DNA of 64,000 nucleotides from assembly GCA_947683425.1 (NCBI GenBank), contig CANTUQ010000004.1, forward strand, positions 9,896,001 through 9,960,000, written 5' to 3'. Origin of the DNA: Excoecaria cochinchinensis (lineage: Eukaryota > Streptophyta > Magnoliopsida > Malpighiales > Euphorbiaceae). The notes beneath the pieces are model-generated. The model saw only the letters and a list, made by a program, of their open reading frames with translations. It was not told the DNA's origin and searched no databases. Position 1 is the stretch's first letter; every line of letters begins with the position of its first letter. Below, piece by piece: positions 10,701-20,823 of the stretch. The position numbers and the translations under genes were made by a program.

Positions 10701-11559
10701 GCAACGTCATTGGCTTCAGCTGTTTAAGGACTATGATTGGATTGTGGATTACCATCCGGGTAAGGCCAATGTAGTTGCAGATGCTTTGAGTAGGAAGTCA
10801 GTTTCTACCTTATTTTTGAGACGGTTCAGATGGAGGTTTGGTTCAGATGGGGCTTTGATAGCTCAGTTGAGGGTCAAGCCTACTTTGAGACAGCGGGTAG
10901 TAGATGCTCAGAAGGTTGATGAGAAGCTTCAGCGGATTGTGCAAGAAGTCAGTTTGGGCAAGCAGTCAGAGTTTTTGGTTCAGGATGGGGTTCTCCTGTT
11001 TGGAAACCATTTGTGTGTACCGGATAGTGAAGAGTTAAGAAGACAGATTTTGGATGAGGCACATAGTTTAGTTTTCACCATGCATCCTGGCAGTGTGAAG
11101 ATGTATCGGGATTTGAAGCAGTTCTTTTGGTGGTCTGGTATGAAGAGGGACATAGTGGACTTTGTGTCTAAGTGCCTGACTTGTCAGCAGGTCAAGGCTG
11201 AGCACCAGGTTCCTTCTGGATTGCTTACGCCTTTGTCCATTCCAGAGTGGAAGTGGGTTGACATCGCCATGGATTTTGTTTTCGGATTGCCATTGACTAA
11301 GAGAAAGCATGATTCTGTTTGGGTTGTTGTGGATCGACTCATGAAGTCTGCTCACTTTTTGCCGTTTAGAATGGATTATCCGATGCATAGATTGGCCAGT
11401 ATTTATGTGGATGAGATAGTTCGGTTGCATGGAGTGCCTTTGTCCATAGTTTCGGATAGGGACCCGAGGTTCACATCCAAGTTCTGGAAAGAATTGCAGC
11501 GAGCTTTGGGTACCAAGCTGAAGTTCAGTACAGCGTTTCATCCTCAGACTGATGGTTAG
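7777..11559 (+). CDS. gag-pol: Gag-pol polyprotein of element A, ended early by a TAG in integrase
   Basis: One open frame of 1260 residues counted from 7777. In order: gag capsid region (about residues 75-240); two zinc knuckles, CX2CX3HX3C (296-307) and CX2CX4HX4C (314-327); an Arg-Gly-rich linker; aspartic protease with DPGS (414-417) and LGMDWL (485-490); reverse transcriptase (about 600-850) with the FIDD catalytic box (748-751); RNase H (about 890-1005) with D897, E934 and D959; integrase with its HHCC zinc finger (H1096, H1103, C1133, C1136) and the first two acidic core residues (D1166, D1227). The frame then meets TAG at 11557, where relatives have Gln, consistent with one C-to-T change. 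The frame opens with GTG at 7777. An upstream ATG at 7755 is one frame off, which suggests a small deletion near the start; the first in-frame ATG is 7876. Copies this intact may still be transcribed, but complete integrase would require readthrough. Confidence 0.92.
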   Translation: MRSAESVNPPAIDPSVSVLVLAQRARVQPEAAAMPFETMLRLHQDMAQVLERVTAPKAPIVILRRAGVEDFYGTELDESDLAEKWLDKVKRALREVRCPPDQQAECAIALLQGPAYEWWELVSRQPQMPDPLTWDFFDEQFTKKYVTQAYKDARWAQFLSLRQRALSVADYEKEFNRLSRYAPHGVMTDDFRCKHFEDGLNDSLKIALVSLMCMPEVHYYQIAKASLRAEKAETLIRERAQRRSSARGGVSSSSGKRSRNPQDDPAAGSATRGRRQGSTAVSGSGRGGRSDAAPVCSNCSKAHWGECRWLTGGCFRCGSTEHRVVNCPQMGEDSGPQRGASRVGSNASQAATGRGRGRGRGGRPREGAGFETVERLPPMAARAYAVRAREEQDAPDVIAGKFLLHDTELYALIDPGSTHSYLCMHKIIDKLHMVEQLDYEICVTNPLGHSVSVSRVYRNCLLMVEGVEFPVDLIELPFREYDLILGMDWLSKHRAVVDCHRKTFVLRDRNRAPVFVRGLGASSVHNVISAIQAKRFLRKGCEAFLAVVLDSRRDQVRIEDIPIVREFNDVFPSDLPGLPPEREVELAIEIMPGTTPVSKAPYRMAPVELRELKTQLQELLDKGFIRPSISPRGAPVLFVKKKDGSLRMCIDYRQINKVTMKNKYPLPRVEDLFDQLRGAGVFSKIDLRSGYYQLCIKDEDVVKTAFRTRYGRYEFLVMPFGLTNAPAAFMDLMNRVFRPYLDRFVVVFIDDILVFSKDEAEHEEHLRMVLQILREHRLFAKLSKSDFWLREVSFLGHIVSAKGIQVDPAKIEAIVDWKAPRNVQEVRNFLGLAGYYRRFVKGFSVIAAPMTRLLRKGVKFEWSDKCQACFERLKQLLVEAPILTQPTSGKEFVMYSDASGVGLGCVLMQEGKVVAYASQQLKPHERNYPMHNLELAAVVFALKIWRHYLYGEKCRIFTDHKSLKYFLTQKELNMRQRHWLQLFKDYDWIVDYHPGKANVVADALSRKSVSTLFLRRFRWRFGSDGALIAQLRVKPTLRQRVVDAQKVDEKLQRIVQEVSLGKQSEFLVQDGVLLFGNHLCVPDSEELRRQILDEAHSLVFTMHPGSVKMYRDLKQFFWWSGMKRDIVDFVSKCLTCQQVKAEHQVPSGLLTPLSIPEWKWVDIAMDFVFGLPLTKRKHDSVWVVVDRLMKSAHFLPFRMDYPMHRLASIYVDEIVRLHGVPLSIVSDRDPRFTSKFWKELQRALGTKLKFSTAFHPQTDG

Positions 11560-12384
11560 TCCGAGCGTGTGATTCAGATCTTAGAGGATATGATGAGGGC
11601 TTGTGTTTTAGACTTTCCGAGTAGTTGGGACAAGTATGTATCATTGATGGAGTTTGCTTACAACAACAGTTTCCAGTCGAGCATTGGTATGTCACCGTAT
11701 GAGGCTCTGTATGGACGTCAGTGTAGGACTCCGGTTTGTTGGACAGAGTTGTCTGAGAGGTCAGTGATTGGGCCAGATTTGGTTAGAGATACAGAAGAAA
11801 AGATTAGAGTTGTGCAGCGGAATTTGAAGGTGGCCAAGGATCGACAGAAGTCTTATTCCAATCTGAAGAGAAAGGATGTGCAGTTTGAAGTTGGGGACAA
11901 GGTTTTTCTTAAAGTGTCTCCTTGGAGAAAAGTACTTCGCTTTGGAAAGAAGGGAAAGCTTAGTCCTCGCTTCATTGGTCCGTATGAGGTTTTAGCAAGA
12001 GTTGGTCTAGTGGCTTACAGATTAGCTTTGCCGATGGAATTGTCGAAGCTTCATGATGTGTTTCACGTTTCGATGCTCTGTCGGTACAGATCAGATCCTT
12101 CCCATGTGCTGTCGGTTCAAGAAGTTCAGGTGCAGTCAGATTTTTCCTACGATGAGGAGCCTAGAGCTATCTTAGCGCGGGAAGTAAGACAGTTGAGGAA
12201 TAAGCAGATTCCTTTGGTCAAGGTTTTGTGAAATGACCATGGGGTTGAGGAAGCAACTTGGGAACCGGAGGAGTCGATGAGATTGCAGTACCCGCAATTG
12301 TTCAGTTCAGGTGAGAATTTTGAGGACGAAATTCCTGTTAGTAGGGGAGAGTTGTCACACCCCGTTTGCCCCCTAGTTGAATGA
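11560..12384 (+). pseudogene. 3' part of the A polyprotein: integrase C-terminus and chromodomain
   Basis: Continues in the same frame after the TAG at 11557-11559. It contains the third acidic core residue in the SPYEALYG region (about 11693-11717), the GPY/F module FIGPYEVLARVG (about 11973-12008), and a chromodomain-like tail with YDEEPRAILAREV (about 12148-12186). A TGA at 12229-12231 sits where the copy in B has Trp, a G-to-A change. The frame then continues to TGA at 12382-12384, inside the 3' LTR; the B copy reads into its LTR in the same way, so the shared ancestral stop appears to lie about 30 bp inside the LTR. Chromodomains of this lineage bind histone marks and guide integration toward heterochromatin (established for chromoviruses). 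Confidence 0.85.
12341..12352 (+). other. Polypurine tract of A
   Basis: GTAGGGGAGAGT lies directly before the 3' LTR start TGTCACACC at 12353. It is the expected primer for plus-strand DNA synthesis, and its complement lies in the same place in B (15628-15641). Confidence 0.85.
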
Positions 12385-14990
12385 GCCATATATGTATGTG
12401 TGTGCAATTGCATGAGTTTTGTATCATGAGGGCATTTTGGTAATCTTGCATGTTTTAAGAGTTTTGCTAGCATGTGGGTGCATGCATGGTGCCATAGTGT
12501 GAGTTAGTTGGGTTAGTTTGGTGTGTGCTCAAGCGCACCATTGTAGTGTGTGTTCATGAGAGTTTCATCATGTGTGGTTGAGTGCACCATAGTAGGATAT
12601 GCACTAGTGAGTTATTGTAGTGTGTAGACATGCATATGTTTGTAGGGTGTGTGTTAGGAGTTGCACTTGTGTGTGTTGCTCACACATGAGTAGGATGCAT
12701 TAGTTGGGAGAGTCTTGTGTGTATATGAGGCATATCTTTTGGGTGTGAGTGATCAAATCCCACCAATGGAGAAGTGACACTAGTCTAGGGTTAAGGAAAA
12801 AGAAAAAGAAAAAGGAAAGAGGAGAGAAGGGAACGGTGGCTGCCTTCATTCCCGTTCTTCTCCTCCCTCACTCTCTTCTTCTTCCTTTTCTCTTCCTCCA
12901 AGAACCCTAGCTTGGAAGCAAGGCTTAGTTGGTGGAAATTGATCATTGTTTAGCATTTTAAAGGTAAATCTACTGCATTTATTCTCATTTTCTTCATTTG
13001 GTTCTCCATCTTCTTCTCTTTCTTTCTTATTTTCGGAAATGGGTTTGAAGTGGGTTTTGTGTTTCTGTGTTGGGTTGCTTTTGTTGCTTAGTTAAACCTC
13101 CTCGTGAACCGAAGGGTAAAGAGAAGGTCGGACCAAGTGGAACTAAACAATAGGAGCAAAGGATTTTGAAGGTTTGGGAACTTTCTTACTTTTGCATGAG
13201 AAATGTTCATGTATGTGTTTTGATGATTTCTTGGAATTTGATTGTTAGATGTTCTGTATCTTGATGTATATGATATGGGTATTTGCTTTGAAGTGTGAAT
13301 CTTGTAAAAGCATGAGTTAATTATGGTAATTTTGGAATTGATGTGGTTTGATGCATAAATTGGGTTTTTGATTGATTTTTGAAATTGAATGTGTAAAGTA
13401 ATGGATTGGATGAAGTTTATTGTGAATAAATGTTGTATTATGGTTGTTGATGTTAATGGATGGCTGGATTTGAGGTGAGTAACCTTGGAATAAGTTTTGT
13501 GTGGTTGGTTGAGGATTTGGAAGAAGAAAATCTGCAGATTTTCGAAGTCCCGACACTATCGCGTTCGCGACACCTATCGCGATCGCGACAGAGAGCGGTG
13601 TTGGGAGCTTCGCTGTCGCGAGCACGCGATGCCGTTGCGAGCCCGCGACAGCCGAAGTGATATGTACCCTCTGTCGCGACCGCGACAACTATCGCGATCG
13701 CGACAGAGCGTATTGTTGGCCTAGTGCTATCGCGACCACGCAATCCGTCGCGAGCCCGCGACAACACCATTTTTCCTCTGTCGTGATCGCGACATCCGTC
13801 GCGAGTGTGACAGAGCCTGGCCCTTCCGTCCTCCTTGTGGTCACGAAGTCCGTCGCGCGCACGCAGCGAAGAGACTTTGGTCTCTGTCGCGAGCGCGACA
13901 GTCCCTTGTATGTTAAATGAGTTTTCTTTCATTGTGCGTGGCATGAACTTCTGTTTCTTTTAACAGTTATGAGATTTATGCTAAGTGTTTTATGAATGAC
14001 ATGAATATGGAACCATGATATTATTGTGCACATATATGATGATTATTTTGAGAAATTATGAAATGGATTGAATGGTTTATGTATGACCTACTAGAGTCTA
14101 GTAAGTGGATAGTTAGGCATGCCTAATAGAGTCTTTGCTGCAGCTTCTGTTTTCCGTTCGGACCCTGATCAGGTCCCCGTTTGGTTCCTCGCGAACTTCT
14201 GTAATGTGTTTGGATCTTGTTTAAGGTCCTTCTGGAAATATTTGTGAATGAAAAGTTAAAATGATTCTTCATATTCGGTTGGTACCCGTAAAGTACTTTC
14301 TGTTCACTCGTTATCCACTACCTTGAGTCAGCAGGTGTTTCAATGCTCATAGTGCTGGTATGAATTGTTATATGAGAAAACATATGTTTTATCCTTATGG
14401 ATTCAATGATGAAAAGTAAAATCTGCTATGAGAATATGATTATTGTTATGAACCTTCTAATGAATGGCTATATGTATGTACGCTTGCGAACTACTTTGAC
14501 GACCGTTGTGAATGGTTGTCCTTATGCTATGTGTTTGTTTCCCCACTAAGCGTTTATCGCTTAGCACGGTGTGTTTACCCGTGCAGGTGCGGAAGGAATT
14601 TGTCTTGGGAGAGTCGCCGCCATCGAAGCCAACACAGCAGGGTCTTAGTGTAGGGCTTATTTTTGTAGCTTTATGATTCTTTTTGTATAGAACTCTCATA
14701 TTTTGATTATGTATCCGCTTCCGCTTTTGTATATGTAATCTTGGGATTTGTAATTATCGTTTATATCTCTCAGTTGATCAGAACAGTAATGTAATGCTTC
14801 TATTATATTAATGCATGATCAACTTATTCTATGAATGGTGTTATAAAGTTTTAAATTATCCTGTATTTCGTTATGTATGTTTATGTATGAATGTATGCGT
14901 TTTCTGTATCTGTGTGGTGGCACCTTTACTCATACGGCATCTCATTCCTTATCGGATGGGATCGCCTACGTATGGGTAAGGGGTGTTACA
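12353..14990 (+). repeat. 3' LTR of element A
   Basis: 2638 bp, TGTCACACC...GGTGTTACA, followed by the duplication TTCCA (14991-14995). It repeats all elements of the 5' LTR: CpG array 13557-13900, inverted-repeat block from about 14087, and hairpins 2 and 3 at 14546-14584. An ORF at 14891-15193 crosses the LTR edge into the LTR of B and is not a gene. Confidence 0.95.
13557..13900 (+). repeat. CpG palindrome array in the 3' LTR of A
   Basis: Same units as 6221-6545, with one extra 18-bp unit (ATCGCGATCGCGACA type) around 13690-13707. Single changes such as TCGCGTTCGCGA show point decay on top of unit turnover. Confidence 0.85.
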
Positions 14991-15627
14991 TTCCACTAGT
15001 AACAACCTTCTCCTTGCCTTTCGGGTCACGGGGAGGCTCAACTAACCAACAAACCAACAATAACACACAAAATACAAACCCAAGATCAAAACCCCAAACC
15101 CAGAAAATGAAGGAGAAGATGAACAACAATGAAAAGAAAGAAGGAGATGAAGATAAAATGCAAGAACTTACCAAAAGAAACATAAGGAGATGATCAATTC
15201 CCACTAGCAGCGCTTGAATCTAAGCTAGGGTTATCGGTGAAGAGAAAAGGAAGAAGAATAGAGGGTGAGAAGGGAAAAACGGGAATGATTTATACCTCTC
15301 CCCTTGTTCTTTCTTCTTCTTTTTCTTTTCCTAACCCTAGGCAAGTGTCATCTTCCTATTAATGGGATTTGATCACTCACACTCAAACCACATGCATCAT
15401 TCACACACAAAGACACCCCAACTTAAACACACCCTACTATGGTATGCTCATGCACACACAAACATAACCCAACTTACTCACATCCTACTACCATACATGC
15501 ACCCTCAAACTAATAAAACCCACAAACATGCATTTTTACCCAGAATGCCCTTATAATATGCCAAAACACACACATTGCATGCACACACAGATGGCTCATT
15601 CTACTAGGGGGCAAACGGGGTGTGACA

Positions 15628-16677
15628 ACTCTCCCCTACTAACAAGAATTTTGTCCTCGAAATTCTCACTTGAACTGAACAAATGCGGATACTGATCTCT
15701 CATTGAATCCTTTGGTTTCCAAGTCACTTCCTCGACTCCATGGTGATTCCATAACACTTTTACTAAAGGGATCTGCTTACTCCTGAGCTGTCTCATTTCT
15801 CGAGCTAGGATAGCTTTTGGTTCTTCATCATAAGAGAAATCTGGCTGAACTTATACATCTTGAATTGACAAAACATGTGAAGGATATGATCTGTACCGAT
15901 AACGCATCAAAACATGGAAGACATCGTGCAACTTTGCCAACTCCATCGGTAAAGCCAATCTATAGGCTACCGGACCAATCTTAGCCAAAATCTCATAGGG
16001 ACCAATGAAGCGAGGACTAAGCTTACCCTTCTTTCCAAATCGAAGAACTTTCCTCCAAGGCAAAACTTTAAGGAAAACCTTGTCCCCGACTCAAAACTGC
16101 ATATCTTTCCTCTTCATATTGGCATAAGACTTTTGTCAATCTTTAGCCGCCTTCAGATTCCGCTGCACAACTCTGATCTTCTCCTCGGTATCCCTAACCA
16201 TCTCCAGCCCAATCACTAAACGCTCGGATAGCTCGGTCCAACAAATCGGAGTCCTACACTGCCGACCATATAAAGCTTCATATGGTGCTATACCGATGCT
16301 CGACTGATAGCTATTGTTGTAGGCAAACTCCATAAGCTGCACATATCTATCCCAACTACTCGAAAAATCCAAAGCACAAGCCCGCAACATATCCTCTAAG
16401 ATCTGAATAACCCTCTCTGACTGACCATCTGTCTGAGGATGGAATGCCGTACTGAAGTTCAACTTGGTACCCAAAGCTCTTTGCAATTCTTTCCAAAACT
16501 TGGATGTAAACCTTGGGTCCCGATCTGATATTATAGATAACGGCACTCCATCCAATCTAACTACCTCATCCGGATAGATACTGGCTAACTTATCCATCGG
16601 ATAATCCACTCTAACTGGTAGAAAATGAGCTGACTTCGTGAGCCGATCCACTATTACCCAAACTGAGTCGTGCTTCC
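15628..16677 (-). pseudogene. Element B pol, 3' part: integrase core to chromodomain
   Basis: Minus-strand frames (16677-16136, 16063-15851, 15796-15628) encode, in order, the integrase core (KHDSVWV..., ISDRDPRFTSKFW, TAFHPQTDGQSER, SPYEALYG-type segment), the GPY/F module FIGPYEILAKIG, and the chromodomain-like tail with IPLVKVLWNHHG. In-frame stops and frameshifts separate the pieces. Here the integrase position that is TAG in A is still CAG, and the chromodomain Trp lost in A is present, which shows those two A codons are later mutations. The 5' half of the gene resumes at 25507 beyond element C. The polypurine tract complement is at 15628-15641. Confidence 0.88.
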
Positions 16678-19600
16678 TGTCACACCCCAAAATGGCCCTG
16701 GTCGGGATTTGCATGCGAAGTCGGGATCGGAAGGGTATTTCGGTAATTTGTGCTAGAGAAATTTGGAGTGTTAAGGACCTAATTGAAAAGATAATTAAGT
16801 TTGTAAGGAAAGAATCGTGTAAGTGAGTGAAGTGTAATTTGTCTAAGGACTAAAGAGCATTAAGACAAGATATTTTGGTGTGAGCCAATAGGAGGCTGCC
16901 ATGTGTCTTGGTTGGTGGGCAATTAATGGGAAAATGAGAAAAAGAGACAAAGAATGAAGGAGAAGAGCAGATCACGTTTTCTACTCTCTCTTCTTCTCCT
17001 CTTTGATTTCTTTCTTTTCCTTTTTCCCGTTCCTTGCCTCCCCTTCCTTGGTTGTGTGCGTGATTGGGTTTCTTGGTGGAGTTTGTGCTTTGCTTGAAGA
17101 GGTAAGTTGGGTCAAGGTTTCTACGTACTTTTCTTCTTCATCTTTTCCTGGTTTTGGTTGAGTTAGGGTTTTGAAGAGTAATTGTGGGTTTTGTTTGTGC
17201 AAGTGTTTGATGATAAGAAGAATCAAAGTAAAGGCAAGGAAAGGAGTGAGGATTGATCTTGAAGCGTGATTTTGGATCGTCATTTCCAGGTTTGGGAGCA
17301 TTTTGAATGCATGCAATGTTTGAACTTCTCTGTTCTTCAATCTCAGTTGAATGTCTCTGCCCTATTTCTCACTAGACTTATAATGTGTTTGCATGGTCTA
17401 ATTTCTTGAGTTTGGTGTGTTTTAGATTGTGTATATGCATGATTAAGTGAGTAGATGTGTTAGTAATGCATGACAAGTATTGATTTGGAAGTTCTGAGTT
17501 TGTGTTTTGAACCTACTGTAACTTTTAGGGTTTATATTCTTGAATGGGTTTATGCATGATTTTGATTGTTTGATTGTGGAATTAATTGCAATTATCTTGT
17601 TTATGATGTTTGGAAGATCGACTGTAAGGTAAGATGAGTTTGGATGTGTTTTGAATCAGATTGAAAATGATTTTATCGAGTTCTTTGAATTCTGGGTAAG
17701 CTGGAAATGGGAAATCGTGTTTCTGTATAATTTTCCATTTCCAGTGTGTCGTGACTTCCCTGAGAGAGACAAGTCACGAGACATGACTCCCAGTCACGCC
17801 ACGTGACTCTGTCTCCCAGTCACAACGCGTGACTTCTCGGCGGGCTGGACGAAGTTGTGAGGCGTGACCCTCAGTCGCGAAGCGTGACTGCCTTGTGAGA
17901 GGCAAGTCACGTCTCGTGACTTAGACTCACGTCCCGTGACTTTTGGGAGGAGGCGTGACTTAGAGTCACGTCCCGTGACTCTCTTGGAGGCATGTCACGA
18001 GACGTGACATAGAGTCATGACTCGTGACTCTTTTGAAGAAGCCAGGCGTGACATAGAGTCACGTCCCGTGACTCTCTTGCAGGTCACGAGGCGTGACACT
18101 AGATCACGACTCGTGACCTTCCTCTGAGGCCAGTCACGAGTCGTGACATGGCTCGTGACCGACCCCTCTTCAGCCCCATTTTCTAATTTCGCCCAGTTTT
18201 AACCAAAATGAATTTCCTATCTCTTCTGTATGGTGATGTATTACTGTATTACTCTTGTCATACCTTTCTATGTTCTTGTATGATCTTGTATGACCTTTTC
18301 TGTTTTGATTTGTTCCCCGTGACTGGTTTTATTATTAAATGACTTTCAAAGGCTTTTATGGCTTTTTCCTCTACTGTGTGCTATCTTATCTTAGTTATCT
18401 GATTGATTAGCCTATTTTAGTTGTGTTTAGCATTATGTTATGCCTGTCCTTGATCGGATTCTTATCTAGAATAACATGCCATGTTTAAGAGTATTTTGTA
18501 TCATTCCATGGGTTTTTATTCATTGGCATAATATGATTCCACATGTGTTCCAGATATGCTTTAGTAATTTGAGTAGTGCTAAAATGTGATTGATTGACCT
18601 ATTGCATGCTTCAGAATATGACGTGAATGAGGTATGATTGATATTATGCTATGCTATATTTATTTGAATAATGTGGTTAATGTCTGAATGCATGATTATG
18701 CTCTAGCCTGGGAACTCAATGTGTTATGTTTGAAGGTAATTTGGACTATGCATGATTTATGCTTAGTATCTTCACCTAATGCATGATTAAGATTTTGCAT
18801 TGATAATCATTGGCATGGTAGTGCTTCTATACCTGATTATTGGCATGCTTTAGAACATTGTTTAATGTTAATGTGTATGGACTGTAATATGTTTTGCAAT
18901 GCGAATTGTATGATATATGACCGACTTTATGAGCATATTTAAATGTCTATCATTCTCTAGTTTATGCATGATATTTATATATTTATGCGTTATGCGATTC
19001 GAAGCGTGAATTGTTTTATGCATGACCTGCGAGAGTCAGTCTAGTGGATAGTTAGGCATGCCTAATAGAGATCAGTTAGCTGCAGCCCTTTGAACGTTTG
19101 GACCCTGATCAGGTCCCCCGACTGGTTCCTCGCGAACCCCCCCATCAGTACGGATCCTCGTGATCCTTTTTAATGTATTTGGATCGGGTTAAGATCCCCC
19201 ATCAGTAAAATGCTTTTGTGACAAAATAAATGGTTTTCGATTCGTACCCGTAAGGTACCCTTTGGCCGACTTGTACCCGTAAGGTACTAATCAGTACACT
19301 CGTTATCCACTATTGTGAGTCAGTAGGTGCTTTGATGGTTTGTTTTATGCTGCTTTGATATAGCTATCGGAATGTGATATCCGATTGATTATGATAAGGA
19401 TTTCGGGAATCAGTTTATGTGTATATGAATGTGACTATGGGCTTCAGAATGTATGTCTGTATTAAGTAAGCATGACTTTATATCTAACATGATTATCCGT
19501 ACTTATCATGTGATTTGTTATAAGTTTCTGAATGCTTTGAAATGATTCGATTGATGTATTTAAGTATATGACTTAAGTATAGTTTTGTTATATATATTAG

Positions 19601-20695
19601 TATGTGAACCGAAGCAGTTGTGATGGTAAGTAGGTGATGATTTCTGTACTTTTTGCATGTTGTTGATATGAATGTAATGTTATGTGATTATGCCTTCAGT
19701 ATCCGCTATCAGAGTGTTTTTACATGATATTTTATATATTAGAGTTGCGCAGCGGTATTGTGATGCTCTAAATGTTACCCTTTGGATATTTGACTAGTGT
19801 ATGTGTTTGGCATGTCTAAGTATGTTAAAGGGCTAGCACTCTCAACATGATGATTGGGTTATCAGTTCATGCATGGGTGCTTAGTTATGTCAATTGCATG
19901 TTTAAAGCTCATGTGACTCCGCACGGTAAGATGTTGATATTTGCTACCCATTGTAGGTTTATGCATGTGATATAGTATATAGTTCTGCATGATGATACTT
20001 GTACTGTTTTATGTCTGTTTTTGGCCTATTCTGGACATGAGTATATGTTATGGTTTTGAGTTATCGATTGAATGCCTTTACTATGCCAGCATGATCATAT
20101 TTGTTAAGAATATCCGCATTTGTCATTTGAATGTGTTTTGCCTTGACGACCATTGTGAATGGCCGTCCATATTCTGGTGTGTTCTCCCCACTAAGCGTTT
20201 ATCGCTTAGCACGGATTTCCTTTCCGTGCAGGTGGCAGGTTTGGTTCTGTTCAAGTCGCGCTTCTGCAAGGTCGGCCACGTAGTTGTTAGAAGTTCTGTA
20301 TTTTGTTCAGCTTCTGTATTTCAGCTTTCGTAAGTCTGTAGTATTATATATGTAATTAATTATGTTTTGATCTTGAGTTTTCTTTTGGGAATGTAATAGT
20401 TAGTATGTCCTTATGTTTAGTTATTCCTTTGTTTTATTATTTTGCTTATGCTTCCATTGATTGGTCTTATGTATGCTTTTGTGTATGCTTCTGCTTAGCG
20501 CCTGCGTGTGCGTGAGTTATTGCATGTTCAGTATGTGCCTCAGGTAAGGTAAGTTTTAATTCACCCGTATTTCCGTATGTATGTTATGTATGAATGTATG
20601 CTTCCGCATTGTGCATGTGTATATCTGTATGTGTGAGCGTCGTGTAGCGCGTCCGTCGGCGTCCTTCCAACAGGGACGGCGATGGGGGTGTTACA
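16678..20695 (+). repeat. 5' LTR of element C
   Basis: 4018 bp, TGTCACACCCCAAAATGG...GGGTGTTACA. Contains a CT-rich leader (16981-17030), the CpG palindrome array (17746-18160), the TTAGGCATGCCTAA palindrome (about 19050), GGACCCTGATCAGGTCC (about 19099), two copies of the inverted motif GTACCCGTAAGGTAC (about 19244 and 19272), and hairpins 2 and 3 at 20191-20229. ORFs inside are short and unsupported. Confidence 0.93.
17746..18160 (+). repeat. CGTGAC palindrome array in the 5' LTR of C
   Basis: About a dozen units of the type AGTCACG-N3-CGTGACT, for example AGTCACGTCCCGTGACT, plus half sites. Compared with the array of A, each arm carries one transition (GTCGCG to GTCACG, CGCGAC to CGTGAC) and the dyad is kept. 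The copy in the 3' LTR is 22553-22967. Confidence 0.85.
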
Positions 20696-20700
20696 GTTAG

Positions 20701-20713
20701 TGGTATCAGAGCC
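20701..20713 (+). other. Primer binding site of C (initiator tRNA-Met)
   Basis: TGGTATCAGAGCC, five bases after the LTR end, identical to the site of A. Confidence 0.93.
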
Positions 20714-20823
20714 CAGGTTTGATGGTTCTGGGTGTGTTGTTTGTTATGTGATGAGTCTTTGCATGAGTGTCGGTTTCGTGTCGTGGCCTAATGCAGATGT
20801 GTCTTGTTTTGTGTCATGTCTAG

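Larger units (their letters stand above)
5006..14990 (+). mobile_element. Element A: near-complete Tekay-like Ty3/gypsy chromovirus
   Basis: A 9985-bp element flanked by TTCCA (5001-5005 and 14991-14995). The 5' LTR is 5006-7635, the primer site 7641-7653, gag-pol runs from about 7777 to 12384 with two stop codons, the polypurine tract is 12341-12352, and the 3' LTR is 12353-14990. The empty site is present at about 44985-45000 in the other LTR of B. The LTRs differ at only scattered positions plus unit gain or loss in the CpG array, so the insertion is much younger than B. Domain order gag-PR-RT-RH-INT-chromodomain with LTRs of about 2.6 kb fits the Tekay (Del) branch; the clade call is from motif recognition, not a tree. 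Confidence 0.95.
409..15627 (-). repeat. 3' LTR of element B, interrupted by a Tat solo LTR and element A
   Basis: The minus-strand LTR begins TGTCACACCCCGTTTGCC at 15627 and ends at 409. After removal of the two insertions it aligns by eye with 29157-30548 plus 44423-45620. The remaining pieces are 409-1251, 3906-5005 and 14996-15627. It carries the CpG palindrome array (4190-4579), the hairpin block (796-834 for the last two hairpins), two copies of an inverted GTACC...GGTAC motif (1124-1170), and a CT-rich leader stretch near 15250-15330. Promoter and polyadenylation sites could not be placed. Confidence 0.9.

Noticed and set aside
14891..15193. 100-residue ORF
   Set aside because: It crosses the junction of the A LTR and the B LTR, so it cannot be an old gene.
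17746..18160. Repeated palindromes resembling a CRISPR array
   Set aside because: Spacing is irregular, spacers are not unique, there are no cas genes, and the array is a duplicated part of a plant LTR.
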